Positions 11,354 through 20,208 of a stretch of DNA of 64,000 bases are shown piece by piece. The notes beneath the pieces are model-generated. The model saw only the letters and a program-made list of their open reading frames with translations. It was not told the origin of the DNA and did not search any database. The number at the start of each line of letters is the position of its first letter. The first letter of the stretch is position 1. Source of the stretch: Burkholderia contaminans. Lineage in GTDB: Bacteria > Pseudomonadota > Gammaproteobacteria > Burkholderiales > Burkholderiaceae. Where the stretch lies: contig NZ_CP090640.1 of assembly GCF_029633825.1 (NCBI RefSeq), positions 1,054,001-1,118,000 on the forward strand, in the 5' to 3' direction. The translations under genes were made by a program, and so were the position numbers.

Positions 11354-11749
11354 TATAACGAGTCTGTCTCATCGACAGTCGCTACAGGTTGAGTTCTCGC
11401 GTTGTGCCGTATTCCAATTTAAGTCGAACATAGAGTTCGAATCATCTTGAGATACATCGATACAATCACAACCCGGATAGTTTTCACGTCCATCTCAAGA
11501 CGCTTCCGCTATCCAAATTACTTACTTCTTCCAGATTGTTAAAGAACGACAGCCGATACGTACTACGTACCGCTCTGACTGGCTCAATCGCCAATGAGAA
11601 AAACTCGAACCAAACTTCATTCGAATGTTTGTCATTGATGATTATCGAAAGCGGCCGGCATTATAACCGATTAAACCGCTAACAGACAGTCTTTCTGTCT
11701 TTATCAACAGCCGATAAGCGTGAGCGCTCAACTTTGCGAGATAGCTCTG
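11354..11749 (-). other. 16S-23S internal transcribed spacer without tRNA genes
   Basis: This spacer of about 395 bp contains no tRNA: neither the tRNA-Ile nor the tRNA-Ala sequence usual in this position can be found on the transcribed strand. It does hold a boxA element and the left half of the 23S processing stem. Confidence 0.8.
11536..11549 (-). promoter_or_regulatory. Spacer boxA antitermination element
   Basis: The minus strand reads TCGTTCTTTAACAA, close to the boxA consensus TGCTCTTTAACAA that recruits NusB/NusE for rRNA antitermination. It sits in the 16S-23S spacer ahead of 23S. Confidence 0.8.
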
Positions 11750-13282
<1,533 letters not shown>

Positions 13283-13450
13283 CTGTTACTGTTTTCGGTT
13301 CGGTTAAGAACCGGTCGCTCACTCAAAGCTGACAGGAATATGAATCACTTCATAAACCTGACTTACTTTAGTGTGAGACTCTTGATACTTTCGCTATCTG
13401 ATCCGAGGATCAGCTCGCTGCCATCAAGCGCCCACACTTATCGGCTGTTA

Positions 13451-13463
13451 ATTTTTAAAGAGC
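13451..13463 (-). promoter_or_regulatory. rrn leader boxA
   Basis: The minus strand reads TGCTCTTTAAAAA, a near-perfect boxA, in the leader about 170 bp upstream of 16S. It is a NusB/E antitermination site. Confidence 0.85.
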
Positions 13464-13685
13464 ATTCTGCGAGGAACTTCGTGTTTCCCGGCAGCGCTGC
13501 GTTTTCAGCAGCAGAGAAGCGAGATTATCAACCGTTTTTTTAAATCCGTCAACAACTTTTTTAACTACTTCGTTGCGACGACTGCGGTTTAATTTCGTCA
13601 GCACTGGAATCGATAAAACCGACTTCAACAGCACCGCTTCCCTTCTTTCCCCGCGCTGCGTTTCCGTTAGCGCGAAAGAGGCGTG

Positions 13686-13714
13686 ATTCTAAGCACCCAC
13701 CCCCAACTACGCAA
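13686..13714 (-). promoter_or_regulatory. rrn operon promoter (sigma-70)
   Basis: On the minus strand TTGCGT (-35, 13709-13714) and TAGAAT (-10, 13686-13691) are separated by exactly 17 bp. An A+T-rich stretch just upstream (about 13715-13737) resembles an UP element, and a CG-rich discriminator follows the -10, as expected for a growth-rate-controlled rRNA promoter. The leader to 16S is about 400 nt. Confidence 0.85.
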
Positions 13715-13852
13715 GCCCTTTTGTGAAATTATTTTGACATGTGGTAGCGAGGGTCGCTGAACCTGTCCTCCGGTCATATATATGCGACACGGCAGGAGCA
13801 GCCCCGGTTGCCCGTGAACCGCCCCGCCGCATCGAGCGCAATCCTCCGCCGC

Positions 13853-14386
13853 TCACCGCCCCACCATCGCCCTCACCACACCGTCCCGTCGAATCAGCCC
13901 GTGATACAGCGCCGCGGCAAAGTGCGCGAGGAACGTCGCGAAGAACAGATAGGCCAGCACCCGGTGCGCGACCCGGAGCCACGCGAACGTCACCGGATCA
14001 GCCGACACCAGCGCCGGCAGCTGCACACCACCGCCCAGCGTCACCGGATACCCGCCCGCCGACAGCATCGCCCAGCCGATCAGCGGCATCGCGAGCATCA
14101 GCGCATACAGCACGAGATGCGAGCCGTGCGCGGCAACCTTCTGCCACCACGGCAGATCCTCGGGCAGCGCCGGCGGCTTCGACAGAACCCGCACCACGAT
14201 CCGCACGCACACGAGCGCCAGCACGGCAATGCCCAGCGGCTTGTGAATCGCCACCAGAAGCGCATGCCGCTCGGAAACGGACGCCACCATCCCCACCCCG
14301 ATGAACAGCATCGCGATGATCATCGCGGCCATCACCCAGTGCAGCACCCGCGCCGGCAAGCCAAACGTCGTCGAAGCCTTCATCAC
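13853..14386 (-). CDS. Cytochrome b561
   Basis: This 177-residue inner-membrane protein has four hydrophobic helices and paired histidines (in the R-V-L-H-W helix, the A-I-H-K-P-L-G loop, the second-half H-L-V-L-Y helix and the final A-H-F-A-A-A-L-Y-H helix) typical of the prokaryotic cytochrome b561 family, which bind two b-type hemes and move electrons from quinol. It overlaps the catalase-like gene by 4 bp (ATGA), so the two are translationally coupled. The pair probably handles reactive oxygen: the cytochrome may feed electrons to the periplasmic heme peroxidase. Transcription likely comes from the ECF-type promoter upstream of that gene. Confidence 0.92.
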   Translation of the reverse strand: MMKASTTFGLPARVLHWVMAAMIIAMLFIGVGMVASVSERHALLVAIHKPLGIAVLALVCVRIVVRVLSKPPALPEDLPWWQKVAAHGSHLVLYALMLAMPLIGWAMLSAGGYPVTLGGGVQLPALVSADPVTFAWLRVAHRVLAYLFFATFLAHFAAALYHGLIRRDGVVRAMVGR

Positions 14387-15477
14387 CGTCCCTCCCCACT
14401 CAATCGCGCCACGCCCGCTACCCCGGCCTCTTCACTCGTCCTGCGCAGATACGAATCCGCATAAGCCGCCGACCGCGCCGCCAGCAACGGATCCCCCGAT
14501 ACCTGAATCCCCTGCGGCAGCACCGTCGGGTCGTAATTCACGTCGCGGCACGGCCCGCTGTCCTGCGCCTCCACGCGGTCGAGCACGAGCGTGCCCGCAT
14601 CGATCGTCGTGCGCTGCGCGGGCCAGACCTTCGTCGCGTCGTCCACCGGGTCGCCAGGCTCCGCCAGCGTGACCAGCAGCTTCCATTTCTGCGAGCCGGC
14701 CGCGATGCGCTGCGTCACGTCCTGCTGCAGCACGTTCGGGTCCGCCGCCGTTGCGACGTCTCCGGCGCCGGCCGTCTGCTCCGGCACGACGCGCCACCGC
14801 ACCGCCTGGCGCTTGCCCGCCGCGTCGACGAAGTAGAACGCGTTCAATCCGTAATAGCTTTCGGTGACGTAGCTCGCGCTCGGCTTCGCACCCTTCACCC
14901 ATTCGCGGAACGCGGCCGTCTCCGGGTGTGCACCGAAAAACGCCTTCACCTTCGCCGGATCGGGCTTGCCCGTCTTCGGATCGGCTCGCGTCGCCACCAA
15001 TTGCGCGTAGAACGCCTGCGGCGTCGCGACCGGAAACACCGGCATCGCGTTCATCCCGGTGCGCCATTGCTCACCATCGGGCGCGGTGAGCTTCAGCGCG
15101 AGGCTGCGGATCGGCACGCTGCTGTCGGGCGCATACGGATTCCCGCCCGGCAACGCGAAGCGCCCGACCACCGGCGTGCGCACCGCCTGGAAGAACGGCG
15201 CGACCGAATACGCGCTCGCCGCACCGTTGCCTTCGAAGTAACCGGTCACGCACACGCCCTTCGCGTGATTGCGCCGGAAACCCGGGTGAATGCCGCCGCC
15301 GGCCGTCTGCAATGCATCGACGATCCGGTGCGGGGTCAGACGCGCCGGTGCGAACCAGCCGCCGACGTATCCGAACGCCACGGCCACGCCGGCCACCGCG
15401 CCGCCGATCGCGGCCCAGCGCCACCACCCGCGCCCGGGCTCGCGCTGCGGCGAAGAAGAGGAAGAAGATCGCTCCAT
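14383..15477 (-). CDS. Catalase-family peroxidase (SrpA-like), membrane anchored
   Basis: This 364-residue heme protein belongs to the small catalase-like peroxidases. It has an N-terminal membrane anchor or signal (Trp-rich start, then A-A-I-G-G-A-V-A-G-V-A-V-A), the F-R-R-N-H-A-K-G segment that supplies the distal His region, and an S-V-P-I-R-S-L-A-L-K core. It is shorter than true catalases (about 480 residues), as usual for this family. I chose ATG at 15477 because GGGAG lies 7 nt upstream and because the predicted transcript from the adjacent promoter would begin near 15508; ATG at 15495 would leave almost no leader. Cytochrome b561 is coupled downstream. It diverges from the ECF sigma gene, which probably controls it. 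Confidence 0.88.
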   Translation of the reverse strand: MERSSSSSSPQREPGRGWWRWAAIGGAVAGVAVAFGYVGGWFAPARLTPHRIVDALQTAGGGIHPGFRRNHAKGVCVTGYFEGNGAASAYSVAPFFQAVRTPVVGRFALPGGNPYAPDSSVPIRSLALKLTAPDGEQWRTGMNAMPVFPVATPQAFYAQLVATRADPKTGKPDPAKVKAFFGAHPETAAFREWVKGAKPSASYVTESYYGLNAFYFVDAAGKRQAVRWRVVPEQTAGAGDVATAADPNVLQQDVTQRIAAGSQKWKLLVTLAEPGDPVDDATKVWPAQRTTIDAGTLVLDRVEAQDSGPCRDVNYDPTVLPQGIQVSGDPLLAARSAAYADSYLRRTSEEAGVAGVARLSGEGR

Positions 15478-15514
15478 ATATAGGCTCCCGACCATCAGGT
15501 CATTGTCGAACCCG

Positions 15515-15599
15515 CGTAGGACGCCGCCCGCGCCGCTTTATTCCACGAAAAGTTTTTTCGTATGCTGGTGGAATAAGCGGCGCCGACCGGCGTCCTACG
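15515..15599. promoter_or_regulatory. Mirror-image pair of ECF-type promoters in a 32-bp inverted repeat
   Basis: Two 32-bp arms (15515-15546 and 15568-15599) are near-perfect inverted copies around a 21-bp centre. Each arm contains GGAATAA, then 14 bp, then CGTCCTA: plus strand at 15570-15576 and 15591-15597; minus strand at 15538-15544 and 15517-15523. This is the -35/-10 architecture of ECF sigma promoters. The plus promoter faces the sigma/anti-sigma genes, the minus promoter faces the catalase and cytochrome genes. Autoregulation with co-activation of the peroxidase operon is the simplest reading. Confidence 0.85.
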
Positions 15600-15633
15600 T
15601 GGCATCTCGACCCTTTCGGCAACCGGCCCGGCC

Positions 15634-16155
15634 ATGCCCTCCACCGCCCTCGACGACGAAGCACTGCGCGAACTCATCCCCAGGCTGCGACGCTTCGCGC
15701 TCTGGCTCGCGCGCGACGTCCACGCGGCCGACGATCTCGTCCAGTCGACGCTCGAGCGCGCGCTGTCGCGCTGGTCGAGCCGCCGCGACGACGCGTCGCT
15801 GCGCAGCTGGCTCTTCACCATCCTGTACCGGCAGTTTCTCGACGGGAAACGCAGCGCGAAGCGCTATGCGTGGCTGCTTGGGCGCATTAGCGACGACGAT
15901 GAAGCGCACTGGCCGTCCGCCGAACGCGAATTCGCGGCGCGCGCGACGCTCGAAGCATTCGGCCGGCTCTCCGACGAGCAGCGCAGCCTGCTGCTGCTCG
16001 TCGCGGTCGAAGGTTTCACCTATCAGGAAGTCGCCGACCTGCTCGACATTCCGATCGGCACCGTGATGTCGCGGCTCTCTCGCGCGCGCCAGGCGCTGCG
16101 CCAGCTCAGCGACGGTGAACTTCCCGCTCCTTCCTTGCGGTTGATGAAAAAATGA
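15634..16155 (+). CDS. ECF RNA polymerase sigma factor
   Basis: A 173-residue sigma-70 family ECF factor. Region 2 runs over about residues 10-75 with the D-A-D-D-L-V-Q-x-T-L-E-R-A motif that binds -10 DNA and core polymerase. Region 4 (about 110-160) has the helix-turn-helix F-T-Y-Q-E-V-A-D-L-L-x-I-P-x-G-T-V-M-S-R-L-S-R-A-R. The stop overlaps the anti-sigma start by 4 bp (ATGA). The promoter in front carries the same motif as that of the divergent catalase/cytochrome operon, so it probably activates itself and that operon in response to oxidative or envelope stress. The inducing signal is not visible in sequence. Confidence 0.93.
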   Translation: MPSTALDDEALRELIPRLRRFALWLARDVHAADDLVQSTLERALSRWSSRRDDASLRSWLFTILYRQFLDGKRSAKRYAWLLGRISDDDEAHWPSAEREFAARATLEAFGRLSDEQRSLLLLVAVEGFTYQEVADLLDIPIGTVMSRLSRARQALRQLSDGELPAPSLRLMKK

Positions 16156-16910
16156 ACACGCCTCCGAACGAACATGACCTCCAGGCCTACGTCGACGGCC
16201 AGCTCGACGACGATGCGCGCGCCGCGGTCGAGCGCTATCTCGCGCTGCATCCGGCGCGCGCGGAACAGGTGAAGCAATGGCAGCAGGACGCGCAGCGGTT
16301 GCGGGCCGCGCTGGAAAGCGTGCGGATGCCGGCGGACAACCCCGCGCTGGATCCAGCCGCGATTCGGGGCCGGCGGGCCGATCGCGCGCGCATGCGGTTC
16401 GCGATGGCCGCTTCGTTCGTGTTCTGCGTCGGGCTCGGGACGTTCGGCGGATGGCAGGCGCGCGGGTGGAACGCGCCGCCGCCCATCGCGCCGATGAGCG
16501 ATGCGGTCAAGGCTTACCAGATGATGGTGGTCGATCGAACGGCCAAGGTCGATTACCGGCCGACCGGTGCGGGCGATTTGCAGGGATGGCTCACCAGAGG
16601 CGTGGGCGCATCGGCGAAGCTGCCGGATCTGAGCGCGGCGGGGTTCAGGCCGGTCGGTGGGCGGCTGTTCACGACGGACAGCGGGGCGACTGCCGCGATG
16701 GTGCTCTATGAGGACGAGGCCGGACGGACGCTGAGCTTCTATCTCCGGCCGGCGGAATCGAAACATCGGCTGCTGCCGGCCGGGCAACGCGTGGACGGTG
16801 CGCTGCTCGCGCGATATGGATCGGTGAACGGGCTCAACTATGCAGTGGTCGGGCCGACGGGGAGTCTTGGCGAAAAGGCAGTCGTGCAGGCGCTCGACCA
16901 ACAGACTTGA
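16152..16910 (+). CDS. Anti-sigma factor, single-pass membrane protein
   Basis: This 252-residue protein is coupled to the ECF sigma gene by a 4-bp overlap. The N terminus (about residues 1-60) looks like an anti-sigma domain, beginning with E-x-D-L-Q-A-Y-V-D-G-Q-L-D-D and containing R-A-x-x-V-x-x-W. It lacks the zinc-binding H-x3-C-x2-C of ZAS proteins. One transmembrane helix lies near residues 80-100 (A-M-A-A-S-F-V-F-C-V-G-L-G), leaving a periplasmic C-terminal domain of about 150 residues that probably senses the signal. It should hold the sigma factor at the membrane until triggered. Function follows from gene order and topology. Confidence 0.88.
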   Translation: MNTPPNEHDLQAYVDGQLDDDARAAVERYLALHPARAEQVKQWQQDAQRLRAALESVRMPADNPALDPAAIRGRRADRARMRFAMAASFVFCVGLGTFGGWQARGWNAPPPIAPMSDAVKAYQMMVVDRTAKVDYRPTGAGDLQGWLTRGVGASAKLPDLSAAGFRPVGGRLFTTDSGATAAMVLYEDEAGRTLSFYLRPAESKHRLLPAGQRVDGALLARYGSVNGLNYAVVGPTGSLGEKAVVQALDQQT

Positions 16911-16998
16911 AGTGGCAGGATGCGCGCGCGGCTGGCGGTTGGTGGCGGCCGCCAGCGCCTTTGGTGGCACGGCCCGGCGGGCTTGAACGGGCGCCCGT

Positions 16999-17051
16999 TC
17001 ACCATTCGCCTGCACAGCGTTTCGACTGACTTTCCCCAGCTGTTATGCACA
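16999..17051 (+). repeat. 53-bp dispersed repeat, copy 1 (DnaA-box-like end)
   Basis: TTCACC, 9 bp, CACAGCGTTTCGACTG, 13 bp, then TTATGCACA. It aligns by eye with five other copies (17070, 17933, 18099, 18315 and, inverted, 29959). Confidence 0.7.
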
Positions 17052-17069
17052 TCGCGCCACGCCGGCGCC

Positions 17070-17121
17070 CTCACCTTTGGAATCACAGGGTTTCGAGTCG
17101 ACGCGGAACGGGATATCCACA
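17070..17121 (+). repeat. 53-bp dispersed repeat, copy 2
   Basis: CTCACC, spacer, TCACAGGGTTTCGAGT, spacer, ATATCCACA. The gap after copy 1 is only 18 bp. Confidence 0.7.
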
Positions 17122-17157
17122 TCGATCACGGGTAAGCGATCTGGCTTCCAGTGAGGG

Positions 17158-17718
17158 CTACGATCCTGTCCGTCCAGGTAGCGTCGCCACGGAGACCTGG
17201 CTGCCGGCAAGCATCTTGTTCGTCCGGCGCACGAACACCCAGTGCCAAACCCAGAGGAAAACCGCGACACCGCCAGCGATCGAGCCAATGGCATTGGGTA
17301 TCAACGAAAGAACCTGGGCAAGACACCATCCGATGCCGCTGATCCGGCCGAACGAGCGCAACCCCGACAGAGCCGGATTGATACGAGACTCCGCTTCCAG
17401 GGACTTCGCAACGTTGGAAATAATGAAGAAGTCCTCGATGAAGTTGTAGGCCAAGAGGAACATCAGCCAGACGCTGTTGGGTTCGGCCGCACGCGATCCT
17501 CGGTTGACCGATTTCAGGGTCGTCCTGAGGTCGCTCGCGTAGGCATAGACCAGCGCCAGGAAAACCGCGATGACGACGATGCTTCCGATCGTCCCAAGCA
17601 CTGCTATTTCGCCGAGAACGCCTCCGTCTTCGGAGGGATGGACAAGCGGATAGGCAAGCCCAAAGGCAATGGGGATGCTCAGGATGGCTTTGAGAATGGT
17701 CCGTGCAGTTGCGCTCAT
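17158..17718 (-). CDS. Hypothetical four-helix membrane protein
   Basis: Family not recognised. From the ATG at 17718 the product has 186 residues, with hydrophobic segments near residues 7-24, 30-58, 82-105 and 130-170 and a short basic loop between helices 2 and 3. The third segment includes N-F-I-E-D-F-F-I-I-S. An upstream start at 17772 would add 18 residues with no signal character. It is flanked on both sides by copies of the 53-bp repeat. No operon partner is visible, so no role can be assigned. Confidence 0.6.
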   Translation of the reverse strand: MSATARTILKAILSIPIAFGLAYPLVHPSEDGGVLGEIAVLGTIGSIVVIAVFLALVYAYASDLRTTLKSVNRGSRAAEPNSVWLMFLLAYNFIEDFFIISNVAKSLEAESRINPALSGLRSFGRISGIGWCLAQVLSLIPNAIGSIAGGVAVFLWVWHWVFVRRTNKMLAGSQVSVATLPGRTGS

Positions 17719-17932
17719 GTGTATCGCGGAGGGAATCGGTGCGTTGTCACCGGCAGCATAGCGAACGGACATCCTCGCTGTGCGACTTTGTCATGGCATA
17801 TGCCGCCTTCTCTCGCGACGCTTGTCGAGTCGGTGCCTGGAGCGCGTCGGGAATCGTGGAGTCGAGTTGTATGAAAGCGCGATAGCCACGACCCGTGAAG
17901 TAACGCGAACATCCTCGCCGAATTCGCGTACC

Positions 17933-17985
17933 CTCACCCGTTGAATGCACAGGGTTTCGAGTGCGTTGGCCGCTCGATATCCACC
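17933..17985 (+). repeat. 53-bp dispersed repeat, copy 3
   Basis: CTCACC, spacer, GCACAGGGTTTCGAGTG, spacer, ATATCCACC. It shares the longest core with copy 2. Confidence 0.7.
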
Positions 17986-18098
17986 AGACATTCCATCACT
18001 GCGGATCGCGCGAAGACGCCCCACGTCGCCTGCGCTATTCCGGAAAATCCCTGTCAGACAAGGCGTTCGGGCTGATTCGCATGGTCGAATGCAGGGCG

Positions 18099-18152
18099 CT
18101 CACCTGTTCGACGCACAGCGATTCGACTGGTTGGGCGTGCGGGTTGTCCACA
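18099..18152 (+). repeat. 53-bp dispersed repeat, copy 4
   Basis: CTCACC, spacer, GCACAGCGATTCGACTGG, spacer, TTGTCCACA. It has the same layout and direction as copies 1-3 and 5. Confidence 0.7.
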
Positions 18153-18314
18153 TACGCGCTGTCGACACGCGCACGAAACGCGATGCACGTTCCGCATGCA
18201 CCCCGTTCTCAGGGCTTGCTTCTCTCCGTCCAGTCGCGTGCTCGAACATTCTGATCGGCTTGTCGAGGTCAACATTCGCCGAGATCCGCGCCCAGCTTGT
18301 GGTCCGGGCAAATG

Positions 18315-18368
18315 CTCACCTTGTTTCGGCACAGCGTTTCGCGTCGCTTTGGGCCGCGGTTGTCCACA
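18315..18368 (+). repeat. 53-bp dispersed repeat, copy 5
   Basis: CTCACC, spacer, GCACAGCGTTTCGCGTCG, spacer, TTGTCCACA. It ends 34 bp before the immunity-gene remnant. Confidence 0.7.
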
Positions 18369-18401
18369 CGTGAAGGCTGACGACCTTCACCACCTCCGAA
18401 G

Positions 18402-18521
18402 TCACTTGGTCAGATAAACCCTGAGAATCTCGCCAGTTTCCGGAGAAACGACGTACTTCATCGAGGTCCCGAGCGGACTCGCGTTGCCGAGGCCGCGCGA
18501 ACACATGTCGCGCGCTGGCAT
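18402..18521 (-). pseudogene. 3' remnant of a third Rhs immunity gene
   Basis: The 39 codons from ATG 18521 end with R-G-L-G-N-A-S-P-L-G, a short link, then Y-V-V-S-P-E-T-G-E-I-L-R-V-Y-L-T-K and a stop. This matches the last third of the two immunity genes at 19174-19491 and 20209-20574 (G-L-G-N-A-N-R-L-G ... S-P-E-x-G-x-I). The first two thirds are missing. It follows the 107-residue gene immediately and is the last trace of an older toxin-immunity cassette. Confidence 0.75.
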
Positions 18522-18524
18522 CAC

Positions 18525-18848
18525 TTATCCCGTCTCGAACAGCGCCCTAAATTCACGAAGGCAAGCGCCGCAGGTCGTTGTCAATAAACCGATCGCCGCC
18601 TCCATCGATTCGTCGTCGCTGAAGCGATAAACATCACCATCCTCGTACGTGCCGCCCAAATCGGCGATATTCCCTCTCCCCGAATCGAGCATGAAACCCG
18701 GATATTCGATCTCGTCACGAACAAGCGTCAAAGGCACGACACCATCATCGTCCCTCCAGCTCTGACGATCATTGACGAGATGGCGCACGGCTTGCGTAAC
18801 AAGCTCGCCACCGCCGCATCCGTGATACGAGCAATGCACTAACGGCAT
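18525..18848 (-). CDS. Small C-x2-H-G / C-x2-C protein in the Rhs immunity region
   Basis: A 107-residue cytosolic protein, family not recognised. It opens with C6-x-x-H9-G and closes with C-G-A-C-L about 80 residues later, a plausible four-ligand metal site. The middle is acidic. The same spacing occurs twice in the 239-residue protein at 28724-29443, at the other end of the VgrG-Rhs locus, so the two look related (inference from pattern only). Its place among decayed immunity cassettes suggests an immunity or effector-associated role. It is intact, with no internal stop. Confidence 0.65.
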   Translation of the reverse strand: MPLVHCSYHGCGGGELVTQAVRHLVNDRQSWRDDDGVVPLTLVRDEIEYPGFMLDSGRGNIADLGGTYEDGDVYRFSDDESMEAAIGLLTTTCGACLREFRALFETG

Positions 18849-18871
18849 CGAGCCTCCGTTGTCCTGACACC

Positions 18872-19100
18872 TGATCTCGCGAATGCAACGCGTATCGATG
18901 GCGAAGAAAAGTCATGTCGAAGCACGCCCTCCCCTCTTTGTGCTGCTGGCCGACCTTCGCTCGACTCGACTCACGACCAGAACGCTGCACGCAATCGTCG
19001 ATTCGGCAGGCAAGCTGATGACCCGGTGCGCTTCCAGCCGCTTCTGCAGCGGCAGCCGAATTGCTGGCCTCGTTCAGCTCTGCCGCCTGCGCATCCTTCA
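18872..19100 (-). pseudogene. Decayed duplicate of the Sel1-like gene's 3' part
   Basis: About 230 bp here align by eye, with many substitutions, to 19622-19855. On the minus strand the shared reading is A-A-A-A-E-A-A-G-S-A followed by L-A-C-R-I-D-D-C and R-S-G-R-E-S-S. In the intact gene a TGA follows; here it has become CGA and the frame runs on into unrelated sequence. The 5' part of the gene is missing. Confidence 0.65.
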
Positions 19101-19173
19101 ATGCGGCCCGCGAGAAACGCACTCCACTCATTCCCGCCACTCGTCGACCGTATAAAGCCGGTTGCGTGATCGA

Positions 19174-19491
19174 CTACCTCGCCAGATAGATCGCAAGGAT
19201 CTCTCCGTTCTCTGGCGAGATGACGTAGTTGATCGACTTCCCGAGCCGGTTTGCGTTGCCAAGGCCCTTCATTCCCGGGATGAACTTTGCGGTAAACGAT
19301 ACGCCAATGACGTCTTTTCCATCGACACCTTCGCCGTTGGATGCCTTTCGTTCGTAGACGGACACTTCGAAATTATTGATGTCCTGCTCGCTCTTTTCGA
19401 AGTCGGCATAGGCCGAGCGCAGCCCGATGACTGTTGCGGTATTGAGGGTGACGCGATCGTTGTCCGCATCACCAAAAATTGTTTTACTCAT
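19174..19491 (-). CDS. Orphan Rhs immunity protein paralogue lacking its signal peptide
   Basis: The 105-residue product aligns along its whole length with the immunity protein at 20209-20574: both share L-N-T-A-T-x-x-G-L, D-F-E-K-S-x-Q-D-x-N-N-F-E-V, F-x-A-K-F-I, G-L-G-N-A-N-R-L-G and S-P-E-x-G. The intact copy begins with a hydrophobic export signal. In this copy the corresponding DNA between the upstream toxin-tip stop and ATG 19491 is out of frame and not hydrophobic, so the product would stay in the cytoplasm. It sits behind a leftover toxin-tip fragment, as an immunity gene of a displaced cassette would. It may protect only weakly or be decaying. Confidence 0.7.
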   Translation of the reverse strand: MSKTIFGDADNDRVTLNTATVIGLRSAYADFEKSEQDINNFEVSVYERKASNGEGVDGKDVIGVSFTAKFIPGMKGLGNANRLGKSINYVISPENGEILAIYLAR

Positions 19492-19515
19492 GGCAAGCAC
19501 AGGTATCGATATGCG

Positions 19516-19605
19516 TCATAGTGTTTTCGTGGCGGCATGGTAGCCCTTGTGACCATCGCTTGGCGTGCCAAGGTCCCCTCGGTAGTCGGGATCATCACCC
19601 AGCCC
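19516..19605 (-). pseudogene. Orphan Rhs C-terminal tip fragment
   Basis: These 29 codons include P-D-Y-R-G-D-L-G-T-P-S-D-G-H-K-G-Y and match the last residues of the intact Rhs protein (P-D-Y-R-G-Y-L-G-T-P-S-D-G-H-K-G-Y). Upstream sequence is not Rhs-like in any frame, so only the end of an older toxin survives, directly ahead of its immunity gene. Confidence 0.75.
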
Positions 19606-19711
19606 CATCTCGGCCACCGACCTGGTCTCGCGAATGCAACTCGTATCGATGGCGAAGAAAAGCCATGTCGAACCACGCCCGCTCCTCTTTGTACTGCTGG
19701 CCGACCTTCGC

Positions 19712-20086
19712 TCAACTCGACTCGCGACCAGAACGCCGCAGGCAATCGTCGATTCGGCAGGCAAGGTGATGACCCAGTGCGCTTCCGGCCGCTTCCGCAG
19801 CAGCAGCCCACTTGCGGGCCTTGTTCATCTCCGGCGGTTGTGCATCCATCAACCCGACCGCCAGAGCACACTGCGCACACTCAGAACCGAGGCGAGCGGC
19901 CGTCAAGCACCAGTGATCGGCACCGGCGTAATCGTATTCACCGAATGAATAGTAGATGTACAGCCGCCCTGCGGCGGCCACATCGCCGGAATTGGCAGCG
20001 ACCAAGGTCGCGCGCGATGCAACTTCGGACAATGTGTGTTGCTCTCGTCTAGTCGCAGGTATCGCGTCGTCCGACGGAGCTTTCAT
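19712..20086 (-). CDS. Sel1-repeat-like small protein in the Rhs immunity region
   Basis: A 124-residue protein with two degenerate Sel1-like units: A-A-x-G-R-L-Y-I-Y-Y ... D-Y-A-G-A-D-H-W-C-L-T-A-A-R-L-G, then A-Q-C-A-L ... A-R-K-W-A-A-A-A-E-A-A-G-S-A. Such repeats are common in putative type VI immunity proteins. I see no signal peptide, and the N terminus may have been shortened by rearrangement. Its 3' part is duplicated in decayed form at 18872-19100. It lies between the intact immunity gene and the orphan toxin-tip fragment. Immunity to a lost effector is an inference from position. Confidence 0.6.
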   Translation of the reverse strand: MKAPSDDAIPATRREQHTLSEVASRATLVAANSGDVAAAGRLYIYYSFGEYDYAGADHWCLTAARLGSECAQCALAVGLMDAQPPEMNKARKWAAAAEAAGSALGHHLACRIDDCLRRSGRESS

Positions 20087-20208
20087 CTACAAGCTCACGC
20101 GACCTGTCGACACGTATCGCCACGCGCCAACCTTCCGATACCGGCGAAAATTTCCATCGATCCCGAACTCGCCGACGGAAATGGCTCGACATACATCACT
20201 TCATTCGA

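Noticed and set aside
16999..18368. CRISPR array
   Set aside because: The 53-bp repeats are too long, too divergent and spaced irregularly (18 to over 800 bp), and no cas genes are present.
18883..19155. Plus-strand frames at 18883-19155 and 19634-19948 that resemble each other
   Set aside because: The similarity comes from the duplicated Sel1-like sequence on the other strand; the plus frames have no ribosome site or known features.
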